A DNA stretch of 64,000 nucleotides from Saccharicrinis carchari (GTDB lineage: Bacteria; Bacteroidota; Bacteroidia; Bacteroidales; Marinilabiliaceae), in NCBI RefSeq assembly GCF_900182605.1, contig NZ_FXTB01000009.1:62001-126000 (forward strand), given 5' to 3'. The notes beneath the pieces were generated by a model. The model was not told where the DNA came from. It saw only the letters and a program-made list of their open reading frames with translations, and ran no database searches. How positions within the stretch are numbered: position 1 is the first letter of the stretch; the number at the start of each line of letters is the position of its first letter. The position numbers and the translations under genes were made by a program. Positions 44,930 through 53,622 of the stretch are shown here, piece after piece.

Positions 44930-45436
44930 ATGATTTTATTTTCTTTTATGGATTATATGGAACTCTCGGGAAATTTAATCATTTCTCTTTAGGTGTATTA
45001 AATGATCGAATTTGCATGTTCGTTTCATATAATTATCGTTAGATGTTTAATAACGTTTACTCTCAATTACTATTCTTCATTCGTGTTGCACCTTGCTTTA
45101 ATAAGCCTGATTTTTTCCTGTCTTACTCATCAAATTCATCAATAGAACAGCGAGGGATTTACCATACAACCGTTGGTTTTTACCTATAAATATAACTGCA
45201 AATATAATAAAAAGCTTCAGGAGTAAATAATAGCAGAAGAAGACAATACCGGTTGAAATGCAATATTCTGATTGGAATAGAATGGATTTTGCTTAATTTT
45301 AACGAATTTAAACAACAGGAAAGCGTAAAGAATGTGGCAGCTAAAAAATTGTGTTGTTTACATCCGTGTATTTTATACCGCTCCGTGTTTTTGTTTTATA
45401 GTTATACCTGCATCAATTACAATAAATTACAGCACT
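44930..45436. other. 507-bp gene-free divergent region with a candidate promoter for the MlrC gene
   Basis: No credible gene is present between the divergent fabD and the MlrC-like gene. A small frame at 45253-45498 overlaps the latter in another frame and lacks family features. Near the right end, TTG at 45272-45274 and TAATTTTA at 45294-45301 are separated by 19 nt and differ from the Bacteroidetes consensus only in the first -33 base and the last -7 base; transcription would start near 45308. Confidence 0.4.
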
Positions 45437-46990
45437 ATGAAAAAATATTTGTTAAGTCTTGTTGCTATGGTGGTTTTACTTTGGGCCTGTACAAATAAAA
45501 AGCAGCGCGAACTTCCCAAAGTAGCCATAGCCGGAATTGCTATTGAGTCGAGTACTTTTTCGCCGGCTCAAACCCACGAGGAAGATTTTCATACGGACAT
45601 TCAAGAGGAGGTCTTTTCCTTTTATCCGTTTTTTGCTGCTGATTCTCTAAACCGAAACCGAGCCGATTGGGTTCCTACGCTTCGTGCCAAGGCCATTCCC
45701 GGCGGAATAGTAACCCGCGAAACCTATGAGTCATTGGTAAGCAAAACCCTGAATTTGCTTAAAGCGGATTTACCTTACGATGGATTGTTTTTAGATATTC
45801 ACGGTGCGATGAGCGTGGTGGGATTGGACGATCCCGAAGGAGATTTTATAGTGCGAATAAGAGAAGTGGTGGGTTATGAAACAGTTATTTCTACCTGTAT
45901 GGATTTGCATGGCAACGTATCCAAACGATTGGCTCAAAACACAGATTTAATGACTTGTTACAGGCTGGCTCCGCACGAGGATGCTATGGAATCGAAAAAA
46001 AGAGCGGTGGATAATTTATTGTACCGCTTAGAGAACGGATTAGGAAAACCGGCCTATAAAGCCTGGATTCCCGTGCCTATTTTATTACCCGGTGAAAAAA
46101 CCAGTACACGCATAGAGCCGGGGAAAAGCCTTTATGCCAAAGTGGAACCCCTGGCCAATCAAAAAGGTGTGGTGGATGCTGCCATATGGGTGGGGTATGC
46201 CTGGGCCGATGAGCCACGGAACCATGCGGTAGTTATGGCCGTGGGCGACGATAAGGGAAAAGTAGAAGAGGCAGCCGAAGAATTGGCTCATACCTTTTGG
46301 AACGTGAGAAAAGAGTTTGATTTTGTAGCGCCGGTGGCCGACTTAGACGAGTGTCTCGACAGAGCCATTGCAAGTGCTAAAAAACCTTTTGTAATCAGCG
46401 ATATGGGCGATAACCCTACAGCAGGCGGAGCAGGTGATGTTACCTGGACACTAAACGAAATTTTAAAGCGTAAAGAGTTTAAAAGAGCAGACGGACCCAC
46501 CTTGATATATGCCTCCATTCCAGGTCCCGAATTGATTGAGCAAGCGGTAAAGCTGGGGGTAGGCGCAAAGGTTAAAGCCAATGTGGGTGCTATGGTAGAC
46601 GATCGTTTTTCGCCACCCATAGAATTATCGGGTGTGGTAACTGCCATAAAACAGGGCGATAGAAATGCCATAACCGAAGTGGTGGTAAAAACCGGGAGCT
46701 TACATGTTATTGTTACTCAAAAGCGGAAGCCCTACCATCGTTTGGTCGATTTTACCGATTTGGATCTCGATCCCGAAAATTCAGCTATTGTTATGGTTAA
46801 AATAGGCTACCTGGTGCCTGAGCTGTATAATATGCGTGGCGATTGGCTCATGGCCTCAACACCGGGAGGTGTGGATCAGGATTTGGAACGACTGGGGTAT
46901 GAGCGCATTAACAGACCCATGTTTCCGCTCGATAAAGATATGGAAGAACCGGATTTGTCAGCTCGTTTTATCCCGCTATCGGGTTCGTGA
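45437..46990 (+). CDS. MlrC-like M81 metallopeptidase, lipoprotein
   Basis: A 517-residue protein of the M81/MlrC family, first described in microcystin degradation, where MlrC opens linearised peptide products. Likely zinc ligands sit in FLDIHGAM and MDLHGNV; DMGDNPTAGGAGD is conserved. The start at 45437 gives a lipoprotein signal (MKKYLLSLVAMVVLLWAC) with Cys18, so it should be anchored in a membrane and act on the periplasmic or surface side. Upstream in-frame ATG 45332 gives a non-signal extension. The M81 family also includes uncharacterised members in soil and marine bacteria; the natural substrate here is unknown. Confidence 0.88.
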   Translation: MKKYLLSLVAMVVLLWACTNKKQRELPKVAIAGIAIESSTFSPAQTHEEDFHTDIQEEVFSFYPFFAADSLNRNRADWVPTLRAKAIPGGIVTRETYESLVSKTLNLLKADLPYDGLFLDIHGAMSVVGLDDPEGDFIVRIREVVGYETVISTCMDLHGNVSKRLAQNTDLMTCYRLAPHEDAMESKKRAVDNLLYRLENGLGKPAYKAWIPVPILLPGEKTSTRIEPGKSLYAKVEPLANQKGVVDAAIWVGYAWADEPRNHAVVMAVGDDKGKVEEAAEELAHTFWNVRKEFDFVAPVADLDECLDRAIASAKKPFVISDMGDNPTAGGAGDVTWTLNEILKRKEFKRADGPTLIYASIPGPELIEQAVKLGVGAKVKANVGAMVDDRFSPPIELSGVVTAIKQGDRNAITEVVVKTGSLHVIVTQKRKPYHRLVDFTDLDLDPENSAIVMVKIGYLVPELYNMRGDWLMASTPGGVDQDLERLGYERINRPMFPLDKDMEEPDLSARFIPLSGS

Positions 46991-47001
46991 GTGCCGTTAT
47001 T

Positions 47002-47457
47002 TCACTTTAAATTGGACAAAGGAATATTGTTGACGGGTACGGGGTAGCAGGCCGGGAACTCACTTTTTAGCTTTTTGTAGAGCGGGAATGCTTCGTTCTT
47101 GCTTCTAAAATCGCCTACTTGCACCCTCCAAAAAGGCGCTTCGTAAACAACATAAGGCCTTTCGTCGGGAAACAAGCTTAGCAGGTGGGCTTTTACTTGC
47201 GTGGCTTCTTTTTTGGCATTGTTATTAGATCCTAAATAGAGTTGTATCCGGAAACCGTCTATTAACTTGCTTCTGTTGTTGGCGTTGATATGCATACCTA
47301 CCAGGTTGGCAATGCCCGTATCCTGAACAATGGTAAGGTTTCCACCACCGGGGCTTTGACTTTGCAGATCGTTAAAAAAAGTAAGACCTGCATTTTCCTG
47401 CGACGTGGCCACCCCAAAGAATAAACATAGTACAACGGTAAAAACGATTTTAAACAT
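47002..47457 (-). CDS. Exported SPOR-domain protein
   Basis: A 151-residue protein with a signal peptide (about 1-18, FKIVFTVVLCLFFGVATS) and a C-terminal SPOR domain (about 65-140: IDGFRIQLYLGSNNNAKKEA, APFWRVQVGDFRSKNEAFPLYKKL). SPOR domains bind denuded peptidoglycan glycan strands. It lies 8 nt after the UspA-like gene, in the same direction, and 11 nt before the convergent MlrC stop, so it is the second gene of a two-gene unit. Confidence 0.88.
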   Translation of the reverse strand: MFKIVFTVVLCLFFGVATSQENAGLTFFNDLQSQSPGGGNLTIVQDTGIANLVGMHINANNRSKLIDGFRIQLYLGSNNNAKKEATQVKAHLLSLFPDERPYVVYEAPFWRVQVGDFRSKNEAFPLYKKLKSEFPACYPVPVNNIPLSNLK

Positions 47458-47465
47458 ATCTTTAG

Positions 47466-48326
47466 CTAATAATTAGTGCTCAAAGATAGCATTTCTTTTG
47501 TTGGTATGGCAAGTACAGGGCAGTCTGATTGGTTAATGATCTGATTGGCAAAGGGTTTAATCAAATTATCGAAAGGATTGCCGGAGTGATGTATTCCGGT
47601 TGCTAAAACATCTGCATCTATACTGCTGGCAAAGTTTAATAGTACCATGGCCCTGTCTCCCTGTTTCAATATCTTCGACTCTACGCTCAGCTTTGTGTTT
47701 TTTTCGATAAACTTAACCGTTTGTCGTACATACACATTTACGCGACTATTCAACAGGTTATACCCTTTTTCCTTAACGCCAACGACAAATATTTTTGCAT
47801 CAAACAGTTTAGCCAATCCCACAACTGCAGGAACTTTTTGCCGACTCGCTTTCCGGTTGCTTATGGGCAATACTATTTTATTTATCCCTCTCCATACCCG
47901 CTCGGGTCGTATTGCTAGCACGGGTGCGGGCGATGCACTTACCAAACGGTAAGCATTGCTGCCGATATATTTATCCTCGAAGCCCGAAGCGCCGTGTGTT
48001 CCCATTACAATTAAGGTGGTGTCGTCGTACTTGGCCTGATTGCTAATTTCCTTGAATACGTTCCCTTCTCTCACTTTATAGTCTATGGTTCCACCCGGCA
48101 CCCTGTAGTCCTTTTTGCAATTGTATACAATATCACTCAGCCATTCTTCTGCATTTTCCGAAACCAATAAACCGGCATTTTTTTGCAAGTACACTTGCGC
48201 CGACATTTTGGTATTGACATGTATGATACGTAAATCGCTATCCAATTTATTTGCTATGGCTATACCATGCTTTAAGGCATTCATAGCACTTTCGGAAAAA
48301 TCAATAGGAACCAATATTCGCTTCAT
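47466..48326 (-). CDS. Universal stress protein, tandem UspA domains
   Basis: A 286-residue protein with two UspA domains: 1-145 (PIDFSESAMNALKHGIAIA, then VMGTHGASGFEDKYIGSNAYRLVSASPAPVLAI, the ATP-binding G-2x-G-9x-G-S/T type) and 150-280 (VLPISNRKASRQKVPAVVGL, ATGIHHSGNPFDNLIKPFANQI), the second more divergent. Such proteins help cells survive stress and bind ATP in some families. It precedes the SPOR gene by 8 nt. A 19-bp palindrome lies 33 nt upstream. Confidence 0.92.
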   Translation of the reverse strand: MKRILVPIDFSESAMNALKHGIAIANKLDSDLRIIHVNTKMSAQVYLQKNAGLLVSENAEEWLSDIVYNCKKDYRVPGGTIDYKVREGNVFKEISNQAKYDDTTLIVMGTHGASGFEDKYIGSNAYRLVSASPAPVLAIRPERVWRGINKIVLPISNRKASRQKVPAVVGLAKLFDAKIFVVGVKEKGYNLLNSRVNVYVRQTVKFIEKNTKLSVESKILKQGDRAMVLLNFASSIDADVLATGIHHSGNPFDNLIKPFANQIINQSDCPVLAIPTKEMLSLSTNY

Positions 48327-48358
48327 CTGATTATATTTGTTTTGTACAATATATCAAT

Positions 48359-48377
48359 TTACGTATTTTATACGTAA
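48359..48377. promoter_or_regulatory. Palindrome upstream of the UspA gene
   Basis: TTACGTAT (48359-48366) and ATACGTAA (48370-48377) are exact reverse complements around TTT, in the 95-bp gap between the glucosidase stop and the uspA start. Its position 33-51 nt upstream of the start fits an operator. No match to a known operator was recognised. Confidence 0.5.
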
Positions 48378-48421
48378 AAAAAATAAAATAGTTATATCCT
48401 GATGCTTAGCTCCATCCGGGG

Positions 48422-51118
48422 TCAGGTGTTTTCTTCACTTTCCGGTTTAATGGTTACTTCATGATCCCAATGGGGTTTTTCCAATAATTTATCAAAATCG
48501 GTAGTCCTAAACATTACCATTAAATAGGCAATCATTCCGGTCCATCCGGTTTGGTGGCTTGCACCTATGCCGGCACCATTGTCGCCATGGAAATACTCGT
48601 AAAACAACAAGTTGTTTTCCCAATGCTCATCTTTCTGAAACTCCTTGTACCATCCATAAACAGGGCGATAACCGTCTTCGTCTTCTAAAAATATATTCTC
48701 CAGACGCTTTATTATTTCCTGTGCCACTTCAATTAAGTTCATCATATTGCCAGAGCCTGTTGGGCATTCTACCTTTAAATCGTCGCCATAAAAGGCATAT
48801 TGTTGATAAAGTGCTCTAATAATAATGCTGTTGGCCGGGAACCAGATGGGGCCGCGCCAGTTAGAGTTGCCACCAAACATGGTATTGTCAGACTCGCCAG
48901 GTACATATTTAACCGTGAACTCTTCCTTATTCCAGGTAAAAACATAGGGGTTTTTTTCGTGGTATTTTGAGAGCGAGCGGATGCCGTAATCACTTAGAAA
49001 TTCCTCTTCGTCGAGCATTACTTTAAGTATGCTTCTTAGCTTGCTCTCATTGACCACCCCTAAAAGTCTGCGCCCATTTTTTCCCTTGCGCTGCGGATCG
49101 GCAATATTTTTGGATAGTCTTTTAGTACGTGTTACCATGTATTTGTGATGAGCCGCTAAGGTAGGTATCATCTCCTGGCGTTCGGGCTCCAGCACCGTAA
49201 CGGCACACATAGGTAATAAGCCTACCAGCGAGCGCACCTTGAGCCGCTGGGCACTTCCATCAGGGAATCGCAGCACATCGTAAAAAAACTGGTCTTCCTC
49301 ATCCCACATTTCGTCTTCGCTATCGCCAATTTTGTCCATGGCAGAGGCAATCTCCAGAAAATGATTGTAGTATTGAACCGATTTGTCTTCATACTCTTCA
49401 TAGCCCAGATGCACCAACTCAAGGCATATCTCCAGCATATTTTGAGCATAAAGGGCCATCCATGCATTACCGTCGGACTGCTCTATGTGTCCGCCTGTTG
49501 GCAAGGTATGGCTGCGGTCGAAAACACCAATGTTGTCGAGACCCAAAAAACCACCCTGAAAAGCACTTTTAAAACGAGGATCTTTGTGGTTTACCCACCA
49601 TTTAAAATTACGGTCGAGTCCATCAAAACAGGTTTTCAAAAATTCCTTATCGATAAGCCCTTTGGCTTGTTTCATATTTTTGTACAAGGTAATTACGCCA
49701 AAAGCATGTACCGGAGGGTTTACATCGTTAAAACTCCACTCGTAAGCGGGGATCTGACCATTAGGATGCTGATAGTTATCTTGTAAAAACAGGGTAAGCT
49801 GGTTTTTAGCAAAGTCGGGATCTACCATGGTAAGTGGCAGGGTATGAAAAGCCAGATCCCAAACGGCATACCACGGATATTCCCATTTATCGGGCATACT
49901 AATGATATCATTATTTTTAAGGTGCTCCCAATCGTTGTTGCGAAGTATTCGACGCGGGCCGCCCTGGTATTCGTCGAGCCATTCCGAAACATCAAACTCG
50001 TAATACTGTTTGTTCCAGAGCATGCCTGCCAGCGCTTGTCGCAGAACCCTTTTTTCGTCTATGGAGCTGTCGGACGGATAGATGTTCTGATAAAATGCTT
50101 CGGTTTCATTTATTCGGGTCTCCACTATTTGATCGAATTTATCGAACACATGTTTTGGATTTTTACCCGATTTGAGCACCATTTTAATTTCGATGCTCTC
50201 GCCGGCCGGGATATTTACATCGTACATGGCTCCAGCCTTGGTGCCTCTGTTTTCAGGGTTTACGGCTTCGTTGTTATTATTGACAATAAAATCGTTAAGG
50301 CCATCTTTTACATAAGGTGTTTTGTTTGGGCTGTTGTAAATACGCTCGTTATTGGTTTCGTTATTGGTAAAAAGCCACAGGGGCGATAGTTCCGAGCTAA
50401 GCACATAGCTACCTATACCATCGCTGGTTGCAATTATTGCGTTATCGTCCAATAATTTAATGATTGGCTCGGTGCTTTTATAATTCCACCAGGTATTACG
50501 GAACCATAGGGTAGGCAGTAAAACCACGTTGGCGTCCTCGGTACTCCGATTAAATGCCGTAATTTTTATTAATATATTATTACACGATTTTTTGGCATAC
50601 TCTATATATACATCCAAATAGTGGCTATTTTCAAATACGCCGGTATCTAAAAGTTCATATTCAAAATCCTTAACGGTTCTGGCTGCATTGGTATCAACCA
50701 AATCATCGTATGGGAATTCGTTTAAAGGATATTTGTACAAATATTTCATGTAAGAGTGCGTCGGCGATGAATCCAAATAAAAATAGTATTCTTTTACATC
50801 CTCCCCATGATTCCCCTTTGGGCTTGAAAGGCCAAAAAGACGCTCCTTCAGTATTTTATCCTTTTTATTCCATAGCGACAAGGCAAAGCATAGCTGTTGT
50901 TTATCGTCGCTGATACCGGCAATGCCATCTTCGCCATATCTGTATACCCGCGAACGAGCCTGGTCGTGAGTAAAAGACAACCAGGGACTATCCATTCTCC
51001 CATCATCTTCGCGCACGGTGCCCCATTGGCGTTCGCTCAAATAAGGGCCCCATTTTTTCCATTCCGATATTCCCTCTGAACATGCGTTCAGACGTTCTTT
51101 TTCACTTTGTAATTTCAT
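48422..51118 (-). CDS. GH63-type glucosidase (MGH1-like)
   Basis: An 898-residue protein of the mannosyl-oligosaccharide glucosidase-like GH63 family, most like bacterial YgjK-type enzymes. An N-terminal beta-sandwich part (about 1-330) precedes an (alpha/alpha)6 barrel with typical segments PWYAVWDLAFHTLPLTMVDP, GQIPAYEWSFNDVNPPVHAF, GGNSNWRGPIWFPANS and YEYFHGDNGAGIGASHQTGW; the acidic catalytic residues are expected in these. No signal peptide is visible, so it is probably cytosolic and acts on imported or stored glucosides. Substrate unproven. Upstream lies a 153-bp AT-rich gap to the DEAD-box helicase gene. Confidence 0.9.
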   Translation of the reverse strand: MKLQSEKERLNACSEGISEWKKWGPYLSERQWGTVREDDGRMDSPWLSFTHDQARSRVYRYGEDGIAGISDDKQQLCFALSLWNKKDKILKERLFGLSSPKGNHGEDVKEYYFYLDSSPTHSYMKYLYKYPLNEFPYDDLVDTNAARTVKDFEYELLDTGVFENSHYLDVYIEYAKKSCNNILIKITAFNRSTEDANVVLLPTLWFRNTWWNYKSTEPIIKLLDDNAIIATSDGIGSYVLSSELSPLWLFTNNETNNERIYNSPNKTPYVKDGLNDFIVNNNNEAVNPENRGTKAGAMYDVNIPAGESIEIKMVLKSGKNPKHVFDKFDQIVETRINETEAFYQNIYPSDSSIDEKRVLRQALAGMLWNKQYYEFDVSEWLDEYQGGPRRILRNNDWEHLKNNDIISMPDKWEYPWYAVWDLAFHTLPLTMVDPDFAKNQLTLFLQDNYQHPNGQIPAYEWSFNDVNPPVHAFGVITLYKNMKQAKGLIDKEFLKTCFDGLDRNFKWWVNHKDPRFKSAFQGGFLGLDNIGVFDRSHTLPTGGHIEQSDGNAWMALYAQNMLEICLELVHLGYEEYEDKSVQYYNHFLEIASAMDKIGDSEDEMWDEEDQFFYDVLRFPDGSAQRLKVRSLVGLLPMCAVTVLEPERQEMIPTLAAHHKYMVTRTKRLSKNIADPQRKGKNGRRLLGVVNESKLRSILKVMLDEEEFLSDYGIRSLSKYHEKNPYVFTWNKEEFTVKYVPGESDNTMFGGNSNWRGPIWFPANSIIIRALYQQYAFYGDDLKVECPTGSGNMMNLIEVAQEIIKRLENIFLEDEDGYRPVYGWYKEFQKDEHWENNLLFYEYFHGDNGAGIGASHQTGWTGMIAYLMVMFRTTDFDKLLEKPHWDHEVTIKPESEENT

Positions 51119-51271
51119 TGTATTGTTTCTGTTACTTTATGGCGGAAAGTGCAACAAGTATTTATTTATGAAAGTGTTGCTGCATGTATGTAAAAGCAAT
51201 GTTGCTATTAAATTAAACCACTTGCCGTCCATATGGTGCAAGAGCTTATTACGATAAAAAAGGCAAAAGGT

Positions 51272-52603
51272 TTATTTTCTTTTCTGCCCTTTTGTTTTTG
51301 GTTTCTTGTATTTTGCAGCTACTGTTCTGTGGTATGAACCACCCAGGTTTACCTTTTTATTTTTTTCTTTCTTCTCATGAAAGGCCGAACCCTTTGTAGC
51401 ATCTATCTTAGGGGCTTTAATTAATGTTTTGCCCGGCATCTCAGTCGTTTCACTCTCCAGTTGCAAATCCGATACTTCTACTTCCGGAGGTAAAGGATCC
51501 AGGGCGATCTTTGTTCCCATCATGTTTAAAATATCGTGCCACATTTCCATGTCACTTTCTTCTACAAAGGATAAGGCATTCCCCTCGGCTTCGGCTCTAC
51601 CGGTGCGTCCTATGCGGTGCATATAGGCTTCGGCTTCGGTGGGCATATCAAAGTTAATTACATGGCTAACATTCAGAATGTCTAATCCACGCGAAATAAG
51701 ATCTGTGGCTATTAGTAAGCGCAGGCTGCCTTGTGCAAATTCCTCCACCATTCTAAACCTAAAGTTCTGCGATTTGTTGGAGTGTATTACGCCTACCTCA
51801 TCACCCACAACATTCTGTAGCTGCTTATAAACTATATCGGCCAACGCCCTGCTTTTAACAAACACCAGTACTTTATCCATGTTTTTTTGGATATTTAAGA
51901 GATAAAGTAACAGGTTTATTTTGGTATAAAAATTAGGCACCCGGTAGGCCGATTGAAAGATAAGATCAAGGGGTGTACCCGAAGCGGCCACTTCAATTTT
52001 AACCGGATTATAAAAATAATCTTTGATTACCTCTTCTACATCATAGGTTAAAGTAGCCGAAAACATCAGGTTTTGCCTTTTTTGGGGCAGCATATCCACA
52101 ATACGCCGGAGCTGTGGCTTAAAGCCCAGGTTTAGCATCTCATCCACCTCGTCCACTACCAGTTTCTGAATGGATTTGAGTCGTAATACTCCTGTTAAAG
52201 TTAAGTCTATCAGTCTGCCCGGGGTAGACACCAGTACATCTAAACCTTCATACACCATTTGTTTTTGGGTGTTAATGTTGGTTCCGCCATATATGCCCAC
52301 AATGCGCACGTTCATATATTCCGTCAGCTTTTTAAACTCGTTGGCCACCTGTTCCACCAATTCACGGGTAGGTACCAATACCAAAATACGGGGATGTTTT
52401 TGTGTGCTGAACTTTAAATTCCGCAATAAAGGCAATGCATACGATAAGGTTTTTCCGGTACCCGTTTGTGCAATGCCCACCACATCGCGACCCGACATGG
52501 CAACGGGAAAAACTTGTTCCTGAATGGGAGTGGCTTGTGTGAGCCCCATTTCGTTCAAGGCATTAAGAAGGACGGTATTTAAGTTTAAATCGGAAAAATT
52601 CAA
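51272..52603 (-). CDS. DEAD-box RNA helicase (motif II DEVD)
   Basis: A 443-residue RNA helicase. Q motif TQATPIQEQVFP; motif I AQTGTGKT; motif Ia PTRELV; motif II is DEVD (VVDEVDEMLNLGF) instead of DEAD; motif III SAT; motif VI HRIGRTGRA. A basic, lysine-rich tail (about 390-443, KKEKNKKVNLGGS then KKPKTKGQKRK) may bind RNA. Helicases of this type support ribosome assembly and mRNA turnover, often in the cold. It is followed by the GH63 gene and preceded by the repeat-rich gap at 52604. Confidence 0.94.
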   Translation of the reverse strand: MNFSDLNLNTVLLNALNEMGLTQATPIQEQVFPVAMSGRDVVGIAQTGTGKTLSYALPLLRNLKFSTQKHPRILVLVPTRELVEQVANEFKKLTEYMNVRIVGIYGGTNINTQKQMVYEGLDVLVSTPGRLIDLTLTGVLRLKSIQKLVVDEVDEMLNLGFKPQLRRIVDMLPQKRQNLMFSATLTYDVEEVIKDYFYNPVKIEVAASGTPLDLIFQSAYRVPNFYTKINLLLYLLNIQKNMDKVLVFVKSRALADIVYKQLQNVVGDEVGVIHSNKSQNFRFRMVEEFAQGSLRLLIATDLISRGLDILNVSHVINFDMPTEAEAYMHRIGRTGRAEAEGNALSFVEESDMEMWHDILNMMGTKIALDPLPPEVEVSDLQLESETTEMPGKTLIKAPKIDATKGSAFHEKKEKNKKVNLGGSYHRTVAAKYKKPKTKGQKRK

Positions 52604-52981
52604 AGTAGGTGTGTTTTTAAAATATTGCGCAAAGATACAGAAAAAAAGAATTACATCAGGTGCTTGCCTGCTGTGGTAGTAAAAAGATGTATTTTAATCG
52701 GTAGCAAAGGGCTTGGGTAATGCAGCTAAGAGCAGAGGAGGTTGGAGCCCGGGGCAGGTAGGCAGCTAAAGATTGCGAACTTAACTGCGTTAGGGATAGC
52801 AGCAGAAAGCCCGCAGCGGCCAGGAACGTTATATGCTTTACAAAGAAATTGGCCTTAGGGTGTTGCGGGTTTTTTATTTTTTGGGAACATTTAGCGAGGA
52901 CTTGCAGCGAAAAGCCCGGCCCGACAGCAGTAGTAGTAATTTAGGATAAATGCCGCAGGGAGGGCAACGCCCTAATAAGTA
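52604..52981. repeat. Intergenic repeat element with GCAGC..AAAGCCCG boxes and terminator-like hairpin
   Basis: This 378-bp gap holds no gene. Two boxes are alike: GCAGCAGAAAGCCCGC (52799-52814) and GCAGCGAAAAGCCCG (52904-52918). Between them CCCGCAGC plus GGCCA (52810-52822) pairs with TGGCC (50-54 of that block, 52850-52854) and GTTGCGGG (52862-52869), followed by a T-run from 52870. On the + strand this is a strong hairpin plus T-run. Similar paired boxes occur in intergenic regions of other Bacteroidetes in my memory; I cannot confirm a named RNA family. Box, stem and T-run read in the + direction, against both flanking genes (minus strand). Confidence 0.5.
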
Positions 52982-53428
52982 TTATCGTTTATCTTTAAAA
53001 AAGCTTTTTACTATTTGGGCACATTCTTCTTGTAAAATACCCGAGGTAATTTTGGTTTTGGGGTGAGCAATGGGCGGTGTGTGTTTTGAAAAGCCACGAT
53101 GCGGATCATTGGCGCCAAAAACTACACGATTTATCTGCGACCAAGCCAGGGCGCCCGCACACATGGCACAGGGCTCCAGGGTTACATAGAGGGTGCAATG
53201 GTTCAGATATTTACCTCCAAGTGCTTCGGCCGCCGCCGTTATAGCCAGCATTTCGGCATGCGCCGTAACATCGTTTAACGTTTCGGTGAGATTATGTGCT
53301 CGCGCAATTATTTGTTTGTTGCAAACGATTACGGCTCCAACGGGGATTTCATTTTTTTGGGCAGCCATTTGTGCTTCTTTTAAAGCTTGTTGCATGAAGT
53401 ACTGGTCGGAGAAATTGATTTTGGTCAT
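52982..53428 (-). CDS. tadA: tRNA adenosine deaminase / nucleoside deaminase TadA
   Basis: A 148-residue cytidine-deaminase-fold protein. Zinc and catalytic residues are present: HAEMLAI (His and Glu) and PCAMCAGA (the two Cys). It probably deaminates A34 of tRNA-Arg(ACG) to inosine; a guanine-deaminase-like role is possible for some short relatives. The start is the ATG at 53428. It is on the minus strand, divergent from aspS across about 194 bp. Confidence 0.9.
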   Translation of the reverse strand: MTKINFSDQYFMQQALKEAQMAAQKNEIPVGAVIVCNKQIIARAHNLTETLNDVTAHAEMLAITAAAEALGGKYLNHCTLYVTLEPCAMCAGALAWSQINRVVFGANDPHRGFSKHTPPIAHPKTKITSGILQEECAQIVKSFFKDKR

Positions 53429-53622
53429 CTTTTTACTTTATATGGGTCAATAACTGTACTTTTATTTATTTTCTTTCTATTTTCGCAGGTCAATACATTA
53501 AGCTATGCAACTAACTGTGTTAAATATTGTTTTAAAACCTATTTAACAGCTTTAAATGGTAACGAAAATAGTAAAATATCAGTACAGCACATAAAACCTT
53601 TGGTTATTTAATTTATCAGACA

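Noticed and set aside
45253-45498. 81-residue frame before the MlrC gene
   Set aside because: It overlaps the MlrC signal peptide in another frame and lacks a promoter or similarity.
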